Positions 27,821 to 35,459 of a DNA stretch of 64,000 nt are shown piece by piece. The notes under the pieces were generated by a model. That model was not told the origin of the DNA, searched no databases, and worked only from the letters and a program-made list of their open reading frames with translations. Made by a program: the position numbers and the translations under genes. The DNA comes from JAHEJN01 sp963787285 (GTDB taxonomy: Bacteria > Actinomycetota > Acidimicrobiia > Acidimicrobiales > JAHEJN01): contig CAWBCM010000008.1 of NCBI GenBank assembly GCA_963787285.1, forward strand, positions 248,001 through 312,000, written 5' to 3'. Each line of letters starts with the position of its first letter. The first letter of the stretch is position 1.

Positions 27821-28246
27821 ATGATCGACCCCGAACCTTCACCGGTCGCGGCTGCGGCCGAGATGTACGCCAACGATGCTGCGTCGCAGATGCTGGGTAT
27901 CACCGTCGAGGTCGGCGAGTCCGGCTCGGCCACCGCCACCATGACGGTGCGAGCCGACATGGTCAACGGCCTCGACGTCTGTCACGGTGGCCTGGTGTTC
28001 AGCCTGGCCGACACCGCAATGGCCTTCGCGTCGAACGCCTGGCTCGACGACGGCCAGGCCGCCTTCGCCATCCACGCCGACATCGACTGGCTCCGGCCCG
28101 CCCGCCGCGGTGACACCGTCGTCGCTCGGGCCACGGTCGCCGCCCAGCCCGGGCGCACCGCGGTGTTCGACGTGGACGTCACGATCGGTGACGATCTCAT
28201 CGCCGTGTTCCGGGGCCGCACCCGTACCGTCGGGGAGCGTCGCTGA
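27821..28246 (+). CDS. paaI: PaaI-family hotdog thioesterase
   Basis: 141 aa. Hotdog fold with the PaaI helix signature MVNGLDVCHGGLVFSLADTA and VARATVAAQPGRTAVFDVDV. It hydrolyses acyl-CoA thioesters, typically hydroxyphenylacetyl-CoA in the phenylacetate pathway, although no other paa gene lies in the window. ATG at 27821. A strong hairpin follows between this gene and the convergent RTX-like gene. Confidence 0.87.
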   Translation: MIDPEPSPVAAAAEMYANDAASQMLGITVEVGESGSATATMTVRADMVNGLDVCHGGLVFSLADTAMAFASNAWLDDGQAAFAIHADIDWLRPARRGDTVVARATVAAQPGRTAVFDVDVTIGDDLIAVFRGRTRTVGERR

Positions 28247-28298
28247 CCGGTGCGGGCTCACTGCTCCCGACCCCGGTGAGGACTTCCAGGACCGAGGT

Positions 28299-28328
28299 GG
28301 CCGGATCGGACCGCCCTCCGATCCGGCC
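28299..28328. terminator. Bidirectional hairpin terminator
   Basis: Perfect 12-bp stem GGCCGGATCGGA / TCCGATCCGGCC with a 6-base loop, placed between the convergent PaaI and RTX-like genes. No T-run on either side, as is common in high-GC actinobacteria. Confidence 0.7.
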
Positions 28329-28353
28329 GCCGCCCGCGGTCAGGCGCTGACGG

Positions 28354-29145
28354 TCACAGGAGCGTTTCGCACGACGTGTACAGGTCGATCCGGAGATCGA
28401 GCGCACACGTGTCGTTGCCCGAGCCGGCCCACACGTTCTGGCCGTCGTCGTCCTTGGCGTAGATGTAGTCGTTGCCGCGACCGCCCCACACCTCGTCGTG
28501 GCCGGTCGGATCGTCGGTGACGGCGTCGATCACGTCGTTGCCATAGCCCTGTTCGCGCTCGTAGGGGAACGCGAACTTCCGGTCGCCCCACACGAGGTCG
28601 CTGCCCGGACCACCGATGATGGTGTCGTTGCCGTTGCCACCCTCGATGTTGTCCTGGAAGCCGTGGACCGACGTCGGCAGGTCGCCCCAGATCACATCGC
28701 GGCCGGCCGAGCCCTGGAGGAAGTCCTGCTTCGGGCCGCCGTAGATGTCGTCGTCGCCTTCGCCACCGTTGATCGTGTCGAGTCCGCCCGAGGAGTCGAG
28801 GGGATCGTCGTGATCGCCGTAGATGATGTCGTCGCCGTCGAATCCGCAGATCACGTCGTTTCCGCCGAGGCCATGGATCACGTCGTTGCCGTCGGTTCCC
28901 ACGATCACGTCGCTGCCGGCGGTGCCGTAGGTGACGCCGAACCCCGTTGCCTTGACAGTCGCCGGCAGACCGATGCACGTATCGGCCCCGCCCCAGACGA
29001 GCTCGTCGGCGACATGGGCAATCTGCACCCCGCCTGGGTTCGGCGCGACCTCTTTCGTGTCGCCCTGAGCACCGGCGGGGGCCGTGGCCAGTGCCGCGGC
29101 CACCAGACTTCCGGCGGCCATCGTCTTCCAACCGTGCGTTCCCAT
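28354..29145 (-). CDS. Secreted RTX-like calcium-binding repeat protein
   Basis: 263 aa with a signal peptide (MGTHGWKTMAAGSLVAAALA ending APAGAQ). Residues ~70-245 are glycine/aspartate repeats of the GGxGxD type: GTDGNDVIHGLGGNDVICG, GFDGDDIIYG, GGEGDDDIYGG, GGNGNDTIIGG, GGRGNDYIYA, which form calcium-loaded parallel beta-rolls. No enzymatic domain. Four cysteines could form disulfides. ATG 29145 is chosen for GGAGAGAG upstream; the frame is open further upstream without homology. Divergent from the EamA transporter. Confidence 0.82.
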   Translation of the reverse strand: MGTHGWKTMAAGSLVAAALATAPAGAQGDTKEVAPNPGGVQIAHVADELVWGGADTCIGLPATVKATGFGVTYGTAGSDVIVGTDGNDVIHGLGGNDVICGFDGDDIIYGDHDDPLDSSGGLDTINGGEGDDDIYGGPKQDFLQGSAGRDVIWGDLPTSVHGFQDNIEGGNGNDTIIGGPGSDLVWGDRKFAFPYEREQGYGNDVIDAVTDDPTGHDEVWGGRGNDYIYAKDDDGQNVWAGSGNDTCALDLRIDLYTSCETLL

Positions 29146-29245
29146 GATCTCTCTCCTCGTTTTTGGACTGCACTTCTGCAACGGAGACGTCGGAGCAACC
29201 GCGGCCTTACACCCGGGGAGAATCGACCACCGGTAGGGTGCTCCG

Positions 29246-30190
29246 ATGCCCGCAGCCGAGCGCGACTCCGAGACCGACTTGCGGCTCGGTCTCGTCGGAG
29301 CGGCGGTCGCCATCGTCGCCTGGGGCGCCTCCAGCGTGCTGGTCAAGGGGATCGACATGGACGCGATCGCCATCTCCTTCTACCGCTTCACCGCCTACGC
29401 GCTGTTGCTGATCGTGTTCATGACCGCGCGGTCGGGCACCGTTCCGCTGTCGGGTCGCATCCTGCGCGCGTCGATGGCGGGCGGCATCTGTCTCGGTCTG
29501 GATGTCATCTTCTTCTTCACCGCGGTGAAGACCACCAACATCGTGAATGCCACGACCATCGGCGCCATGCAGCCGCTCGTGCTCGCGGGCTTCGCCGTGC
29601 GCATGTTCGGAGAGAAGATCCATCGGCGTGAGATCGTCGCAGCCGCAGTGGCGCTCACCGGCGTGGTGATCATCGTGGTCGAGTCGGCGGGGACACCCGA
29701 ATGGAGCGGTGCCGGTGATCTCGCGGCGGTGGGGGCGCTCTTCTCGTGGTCGGGATACTTCCTCTTCTCCAAACGCTCCAAGGGTGTGCTGTCACCGTCG
29801 GAGTACACGGTCGGCACCGGTGTGTGGACCGCCGCGATCGCGCTGCCGGCCGGGTTCCTCTTCCAGCAGGACATGAGCGTGCCCGGCTCCGACGAATGGC
29901 TGCCGCTCATCGTGTTGGTGCTCGGGGCCGGGGTGCTCGGGCACTCGGCGATGAACTGGTCGCTGGTGCGGATTCCGTTGTGGATCGGTTCGATGTTCAC
30001 GCTGCTGATTCCCGTCGTCTCGTCGATCGCGGCGTGGATCTGGCTCGACGAGTCGCTCACCGCAGTGCAGCTCGGTGCGATCGCACTGGTGGTCGCCGCG
30101 CTCTCGTTCGTCGTGCACAGCCAGAGCCGCACCGGCTCGTCGGCGGTTCCGGCGACCGCCGGTGCGTCGCCGGCCGAAGCAGTGAGCTGA
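29246..30190 (+). CDS. EamA/DMT-superfamily transporter
   Basis: 314 aa with about ten hydrophobic segments in two EamA halves; examples are AAVAIVAWGASSVLVKGID at the start of half one and WSGYFLFSKRSKG at the start of half two, with a conserved IPLWIGSMFTLLIPVVSSI near the end. Inner-membrane exporter or importer of small metabolites, substrate unknown. ATG at 29246. Confidence 0.87.
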   Translation: MPAAERDSETDLRLGLVGAAVAIVAWGASSVLVKGIDMDAIAISFYRFTAYALLLIVFMTARSGTVPLSGRILRASMAGGICLGLDVIFFFTAVKTTNIVNATTIGAMQPLVLAGFAVRMFGEKIHRREIVAAAVALTGVVIIVVESAGTPEWSGAGDLAAVGALFSWSGYFLFSKRSKGVLSPSEYTVGTGVWTAAIALPAGFLFQQDMSVPGSDEWLPLIVLVLGAGVLGHSAMNWSLVRIPLWIGSMFTLLIPVVSSIAAWIWLDESLTAVQLGAIALVVAALSFVVHSQSRTGSSAVPATAGASPAEAVS

Positions 30191-30211
30191 TCGGGCGCGT
30201 ATCGTCACCTC

Positions 30212-31195
30212 ATGATCCGCACCACCATGCGGGCGGTCGTGCTCGACGCGCCCGGTCCTCCCGACGCCCTCGAAGTTCGCGAGATGGCCATCCCCACTCC
30301 CGAGCCCGGCGAGGTGCTCATCGAGGTCAAGGCGTTCGGACTCAATCGCTCGGAGCTGCACACGCGGCTCGGTCTGGCCGCGGGTGTCACCTTCCCTCGC
30401 GTGCTGGGCATCGAGGCCACCGGCGTGGTCGCCACGTGCCCGGCCGGAGAGTTCGCCGACGGTCAGCAAGTGGTGGCAATGATGGGCGGCATGGGCCGCA
30501 CCTACGACGGCGGGTACGCCGAGTTCACCTGCGTCCCCGTACCGCAGGTGATCGCCTTCTCGAGCGAACTGCCCTGGGAGACACTCGGCGCGGTGCCCGA
30601 GATGCTCCAGACCGCGCACGGCTCGCTCACCATCGGCCTCGATGCGCAGCCGGGTCAGACGATCCTCATCCGCGGGGGCACCTCGTCGGTCGGTCTGGCC
30701 ACTGCGGTGCTGGCGAAGCGGCGGGCCATGACCGTGTTGTCGACAACCCGCAATCCCGCCCGAGCCCCTTCCCTCGAGGCGGCGGGAGTCGACCACGTGC
30801 TCGTCGACGACGGCGAGGTGGCTCCCCACGTGAGGGCGATCTTCCCCGACGGCGTCGACACCGCGCTCGAGCTCATCGGGACGCCGACGCTGCCCGACAC
30901 GTTGCGGTCGACCCGGGTGCACGGGGTGGTGTGCTTCACGGGCATGTTGAGCAACGAGTGGATCGTGAAGGACTTCTACCCCATCGAGTACCTGCCTCGT
31001 GGCGTTCGCCTGACGGCCTACGGCGGCGATGCGGGCGACCTGCCCGCCTCGGTCCTCCAGGAGTTCCTCGACGCGGTGGCGGCCGGCGACGTGACCGTGC
31101 CCGTTCATCGCGTGTACCCCCTCGACCAGATCGCCGAAGCACACGCCGACATGGAGGCCGGAGCTGCGGCCGGCAAGCTCGTGGTGGTGCCCTGA
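30212..31195 (+). CDS. Zinc-binding-type alcohol dehydrogenase/quinone oxidoreductase (MDR family)
   Basis: 327 aa medium-chain dehydrogenase/reductase. GroES-like N-terminal domain (VLDAPGPPDALEVREM, GLNRSELHTRLG) and Rossmann domain with ILIRGGTSSVGLATAVLA. The structural/catalytic zinc cysteines are absent, so it is closer to NADPH:quinone or enoyl reductases. ATG 30212 used; ATG 30227 (MRAVVLDAPG) is equally possible. Ends 3 bases before the convergent DUF5655 gene. Confidence 0.88.
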   Translation: MIRTTMRAVVLDAPGPPDALEVREMAIPTPEPGEVLIEVKAFGLNRSELHTRLGLAAGVTFPRVLGIEATGVVATCPAGEFADGQQVVAMMGGMGRTYDGGYAEFTCVPVPQVIAFSSELPWETLGAVPEMLQTAHGSLTIGLDAQPGQTILIRGGTSSVGLATAVLAKRRAMTVLSTTRNPARAPSLEAAGVDHVLVDDGEVAPHVRAIFPDGVDTALELIGTPTLPDTLRSTRVHGVVCFTGMLSNEWIVKDFYPIEYLPRGVRLTAYGGDAGDLPASVLQEFLDAVAAGDVTVPVHRVYPLDQIAEAHADMEAGAAAGKLVVVP

Positions 31196-31198
31196 GCC

Positions 31199-31612
31199 CT
31201 AGCCGAAGTCGGCGTAGGCCTCGGTGAGCCATTCCCGCACCTGCTCGTCGACATCGGCAGGGGCAGCGAGACGAATGGTGTGCCAGATCCGTTGGCCGCT
31301 GCGGACCGGCTTTCGGGTGATGCGGGGACCGTCGAGCGGGCGGGTCAGTGGGAACCACAACGCCACCCACTTCGCCATCGGCCGGAGCTGGATGAACGTG
31401 CCGTTCGTCTTCACGAAGATGCCGACCGACACGGGCTCGACGTGCACCGGTCCCAGCGTGTCCAGATGGGCGATGACGGCGTCGAACACCGGGCGCTCCC
31501 ACGGCGGTCCCGTGGAGAAGTACTCCTCGAGATCCATCGCCGGGGCACATTCGTGCGATTGACGCCTGCGGGCGAAAACCCGCTCACACTCCGGACAGGC
31601 CCACGCGCTCAA
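31199..31612 (-). CDS. DUF5655 domain protein with N-terminal zinc-finger-like motif
   Basis: 137 aa. It begins with ACPECERVFARRRQSHEC, a C-x2-C ... H-x-C pattern likely to bind zinc, followed by a DUF5655-type domain: EEYFSTGPPWERPVFDAVI, VHVEPVSVGIFVKTNGTFI and PLDGPRITRKPVRSGQRIWH. Function unknown. TTG at 31612 is chosen because it overlaps the upstream GlsB stop (TTGA), implying translational coupling; no ATG or GTG precedes the zinc motif in frame. Confidence 0.7.
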   Translation of the reverse strand: MSAWACPECERVFARRRQSHECAPAMDLEEYFSTGPPWERPVFDAVIAHLDTLGPVHVEPVSVGIFVKTNGTFIQLRPMAKWVALWFPLTRPLDGPRITRKPVRSGQRIWHTIRLAAPADVDEQVREWLTEAYADFG

Positions 31613-31878
31613 CGGCGCCGGCGAGAGCCACCTCGCCCGTCGAGCGCCTGGAGCACCAACAACAGCAGGGAGGCTCCCAGTGCCGCGACGATGATGCTGC
31701 GGAGACTGAAGTCGTTGACGCCGCTCTCGTCGATGAACGACATCAGCGCGCCGCCGATGAGGGCACCGAGCACCCCGACCACGAGGGTGTAGAGGCAACC
31801 TCTGCGGTCGTCGGCCACCGCCCAACGGGCCAGCGACCCGGCGATCAACCCCACCACGATCCATCCGAGAATGCCCAT
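31609..31878 (-). CDS. GlsB/YeaQ/YmgE-family membrane protein
   Basis: 89-aa small inner-membrane protein: three hydrophobic helices (MGILGWIVVGLIAGSLARW, CLYTLVVGVLGALIGGALM, IIVAALGASLLLLVL) with the transglycosylase-associated Gly-rich pattern and a basic C-terminus. Often stress-induced; molecular role unknown. ATG 31878. Coupled to the DUF5655 gene. Confidence 0.88.
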   Translation of the reverse strand: MGILGWIVVGLIAGSLARWAVADDRRGCLYTLVVGVLGALIGGALMSFIDESGVNDFSLRSIIVAALGASLLLLVLQALDGRGGSRRRR

Positions 31879-32003
31879 GGAAGCGACCGTAGCCGGTCGG
31901 CGACGAGCGGGGGAAGGTCCCTCTTGGCCTGCCCTTTCGAAGGGGCCACGGGCACCCGGACCCCAGGGCGCCACCGAAAACCGCCAGGCAGTAGGGTTGG
32001 CTG

Positions 32004-32597
32004 ATGCGGTCGTCATCGGTGAGCGGTCTGGTTGTCGGTCTGGCGTTGTGTCTCGTGGGTTGCGGCGGGGGCGATGACAGCAGCGGGCTTTTTCCGACCG
32101 GTGGCGACGTTGCGGTCGACGACGCAGCGGCAACCGACACTGCGCCGCCGGACAGCGCGCCGACTGATTCGGGAACCGATGCTGCTCGAACCGATACCGG
32201 CGCCATCGAACCCGAGCCACCCGGCGACGTGGCCATGGACACCATCCGGGTCGGATCCCAGGTGTGGGAGCGCACTTTGCCCATGACCAGCGGGCAGTGC
32301 TTCTTGTTCGAGGACGACGGCACCATTCCCACCAATGGCGTCGCCTGGGGCACGCTCGATGGCGACGACGATCTCCACTTCTCGGCGGGCATGAGCCAGG
32401 ACGGAACGTTCTCGGCGGAGCTCGACAACAACTACGACTTCTACTGGGTCGCCGGGGCACGGGGCGGGCGGGACGATCTCACGGTCGAGCTCGACTTCGC
32501 GGCCCAGACCATCACCGGCAGTGGCGTCTTCCACAACCTGACCACCGGTCAGCTGGCCGAGGGTTCCTTCGCCTTCCAGTGCACCGAGTCGCAGTAG
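32004..32597 (+). CDS. Lipoprotein of unknown function
   Basis: 197 aa. Signal peptide MRSSSVSGLVVGLALCLVGC with lipobox LVGC, followed by a long Asp/Thr/Pro-rich linker (residues ~25-75) and a globular C-terminal domain with two cysteines (TSGQCFLFEDDG, FQCTESQ) and many beta-strands. I do not recognise the domain. ATG 32004. Divergent from glsB, convergent with the ygfK-like gene. Confidence 0.75.
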   Translation: MRSSSVSGLVVGLALCLVGCGGGDDSSGLFPTGGDVAVDDAAATDTAPPDSAPTDSGTDAARTDTGAIEPEPPGDVAMDTIRVGSQVWERTLPMTSGQCFLFEDDGTIPTNGVAWGTLDGDDDLHFSAGMSQDGTFSAELDNNYDFYWVAGARGGRDDLTVELDFAAQTITGSGVFHNLTTGQLAEGSFAFQCTESQ

Positions 32598-32628
32598 ACG
32601 GCGCCGTCTCGGCCGGCTGACGACGGTC

Positions 32629-34406
32629 TCAGCCGGCGGGGGGCAGCGGCAAGCCCTCGTCGGCGTTGAGCAGCGTGATCAGGCGGTCGAGCTCTCCTTC
32701 GGCGCCACCGCCGGCCACGGCGGTGTGAGGCGCGCCCGGCGTGACCAGGAATCGGGGACCCTCCGCGGCGGTGAAGCGACCCTCGTCGAGGTACAGACGC
32801 GGCTTCACCAATGCCGGATCGCCCTCTTCGGGGCAGAAGGTCAGGCAGTTGCCGCACTCGTTGCACAGCTCGCTGAACACCAGGTACTGCTGGCGACCCT
32901 CGACACCCTCGAGGCCCTGGGTGGGCAGCTTGAAGAAGGCGTCGTTCGGGCACACGGTGACGCAGAAGTTGCAGGCGACGCAGCCCCACATCTCGAGGGT
33001 GTGGTCGACCGACCGCGGGAGCTTCTCGTTGCCCGTGAGGTGATACGTCCCGAGATCCGCCCCCAGAACCAGATCGAGGTGCTCGGCCACGACATCGCGA
33101 TGGCCCGCCGCCTGCGCCGCCGCCAGCCGGTGAGCCCGGTAGGCCCCGAGATCGGCGCAACCGGCCTGGCGGACCGCATCGGTGAGCGTACGCAGCATCG
33201 GCGCCAGCCGCCCGTAGCCGCCCGGCTTGAGCAGGTCGGAGCAGATGGTGGTGGGGTTGACGCCCATGGCCAGCGCATCGGCCAGGTTCTCCTTGGAGAT
33301 GCCCGCCGAGAAGCTGACCATCACGTCGCCATCGTGGCCCGGCAACATGAGCTTGCCGGGGAGAGCCGCCGCCAACGCGTCGAGCAGGGCCGTGGCCAGG
33401 ACGTGCAGCGGCGGGCCCGACAGGTACATCGTGTCGTCGGGCATGAAGCCCTTGTGGTTGGCCACCACCAGCGTGTTGGTGAGCTTGATGCCGAAGCGGT
33501 GGCCCCGATCGGCCGCGTACGAGCTGAGCTCGTCGATGAGCTCGATGCCCCGATCGAACTGGAGGTCGTCGTCGAACGCCTTCGGGCACCAGTTGCACGT
33601 AGTCGTAGCCGAGCCGCTGGTGCACGATCTCGTCGACGCGGTCGTAGCCGAGGAGCGTCGGGATTCAGCTTCACGATCACGTCGATGTCGTGGTCGTCGA
33701 TCAGGTGCTTGGTGATCGCCTCGATCTCGTCGGGCGGGCATCCGTGGAAGGTGGACAGCGTGATCGTGTTCGACAGCGCCGTGGTGAACGCGATGTCGCC
33801 AAACTCGCCGAAGGGCCCGTCAGGATCGATCTCGGCTCGGAGCCGCTCGACCACCGCCGAGGCATTGTGCATTCCCTCGATGAATGCGGCCACCTTCGGG
33901 GTCTGGATGCCGGCCAGGTCATAGCCGACCGACATGTCGAACACGTGCGGCCCAGGGTCGTCACCGACGTGCTCGCGGAGCGGTTCCCATTGGCGGAGCA
34001 TCTCGATGATCATCGACGCCTTCACGTACTCGTCGAGGCTCTCGGGAACGGTCAGCTCTTGGCTCCACTCGATGTTGTAGCCGATCGTCTGCATGTCGAT
34101 GCAGGGTCGACCGATCTCGAGATCGTCGAGGACCTGCACCGTCTTCAGCTCGAAGAGGCGGCTGCCGCCCAGCCAGGCGAGCACGATGTTCTGCGCCATC
34201 TGACTGTGTGGTCCGGCCGCCGGACCGACCGGCGTCGCCGCCGGACGACCCAGGAACTCGAACGAGAGATCGATGTCGTCGGCGGGTTGCCAGAACCGCC
34301 CGGTGGGCAGATCGAAGATGCGGTTGCGGGTCTCGAACTCGAAGGCGATGCGGTCGAGGAGCATCTCCAGCGACATGGGGGTGAGTGGGGCAGCGTCGAG
34401 GGTCAT
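32629..34406 (-). CDS. YgfK-like iron-sulfur oxidoreductase, short form (two frameshifts)
   Basis: About 591 aa after correction. The N-terminal two thirds match E. coli YgfK: ATPVGPAAGPHSQMAQNIV, RLFELKTVQVLDDLEIG, FDMSVGYDLAGIQ, TLSTFHGCPPDEIEAI, IKLTNTLVVANHKG and SDLLKPGGYGRL, a dihydroorotate-dehydrogenase-like FMN barrel. The C-terminus carries two 4Fe-4S sites: CVACNFCVTVCP and CNECGNCLTFCP. The ~400-residue GltD-like FAD/NAD(P)H region between barrel and ferredoxin in E. coli YgfK is missing. Extra bases near 33579 and 33659 split the frame; both have homologous sequence on each side. ATG 34406 overlaps the ssnA stop (TGATG). Confidence 0.8.
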
Positions 34407-35452
34407 CAGGTCTCCATCTCGTCGAGGGCAGCGAACAACCGTGCGGCCTGCTCGGTCGCCTTGGCTCGGATCTCGGCGGCATCGACACGGGTGGCGACAC
34501 CATTGCGAAGCGCCGGCTCGCCGTCGATGTCGACGTCGATGGCCCGCACGCCCGTGGTGAAGGCCAGTCGCCACGGGTCGATCGGCTCGTAGGACCATGC
34601 GACCCGGTCGGCCCGCGCCTCGGGGAACAGGTCCCAACCGGTGGTCAGCCACGACCATGCGGCGTCGGGCGAGGCGGTCACCTCGTACTCCCGCTGCTTC
34701 ACGTAGGCCAAGGCGAATTCGTCGAGCATGGCGGCGCCGATGCCGTCGGTGCCCAGCGCGATCGGGTTGGCGAAGCGGGTGGGGCGGGCGTAGCCGACCG
34801 CGTTGTTCATGTTCGAGCGTGGGTTGTGCACGATGGTTCCGGCCAGCCCGTGATCGTCGGGCAGGTGTACGCCATGGATGAGCAGCCACGAGTCGGTGGC
34901 CAGATCGGCCAGCCGTTCGACTGCGCCGACGTCGTCGGGTCCCTCGGCCACGTGGATGTGGACACCGACGCCGTGTTTGGTGGCCAGCTCGGCCGCCGCC
35001 GCCAGCGTGTCGTCGGCGCAGGTGAACGCGGCATGCACGCCGACCATCCCGCGGCCGCCCTCCGACAGGTAGCGGTCGTTCTCGGCCAGCCCGGCGGTGG
35101 CGCCGTCGGGGCCGTGACGATCGGTGACCCCGTAGGCCGTGTTGAGGCGTACCCCGACCTCGGCGCAGGCATCGGCCAGCACGGTGAGCGAGCCTTCGAT
35201 GGCGTTGGGCGACTCGTGGTGATCGATGATCGCGGTGCATCCCGACTCGAGCGCTTCGAGGGCGCCCAGCTTGGCCGACCACTCGAGCATGGGCAGGTCG
35301 AGCGCCCGATCGAGACGCCACCACACCAGCTCGAGGATCTCGAGGAACGACGTGGGTGTGCGGGGCGGCGCCGGCATCCCCCGGGCCAACGCGGAGTAGA
35401 GATGATGGTGCGCGCACACCAGGCCGGGCGTCTCGTTGTCGTTCAGGCCCAT
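34406..35452 (-). CDS. SsnA-like amidohydrolase, N-terminally short
   Basis: 348 aa, metal-dependent amidohydrolase. Strong match to E. coli SsnA: VCAHHHLYSALARGM (metal HxH), VWWRLDRALD, SGCTAIIDHHESP, VHIHVAEG (metal His), HNPRSNMNNAVGY and LGTDGIGAAM (metal Asp). The family normally has ~55 further N-terminal residues forming half of a beta-sandwich; here the ATG lies 7 bases after the xdhD stop and that part is absent, while the C-terminal sandwich residues remain. Substrate unknown; SsnA homologues are linked to purine/uric acid breakdown and guanine-deaminase-like chemistry is plausible. Stop overlaps the ygfK start. Confidence 0.83.
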   Translation of the reverse strand: MGLNDNETPGLVCAHHHLYSALARGMPAPPRTPTSFLEILELVWWRLDRALDLPMLEWSAKLGALEALESGCTAIIDHHESPNAIEGSLTVLADACAEVGVRLNTAYGVTDRHGPDGATAGLAENDRYLSEGGRGMVGVHAAFTCADDTLAAAAELATKHGVGVHIHVAEGPDDVGAVERLADLATDSWLLIHGVHLPDDHGLAGTIVHNPRSNMNNAVGYARPTRFANPIALGTDGIGAAMLDEFALAYVKQREYEVTASPDAAWSWLTTGWDLFPEARADRVAWSYEPIDPWRLAFTTGVRAIDVDIDGEPALRNGVATRVDAAEIRAKATEQAARLFAALDEMET

Positions 35453-35459
35453 CTCCGAC

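Noticed and set aside
26451..27842. Long open minus-strand extension of the Baeyer-Villiger monooxygenase frame to 27842 (957 aa in total)
   Set aside because: It is antisense to the well-conserved geranylgeranyl reductase and thioesterase genes and shows no homology; GC-rich antisense frames are often open. GTG 26450 starts the real protein.
33570..33670. Programmed ribosomal frameshifting in the ygfK-like gene
   Set aside because: No slippery heptamer or downstream structure is evident, and the same one-base insertions occur in many unrelated genes, so sequence error is simpler.
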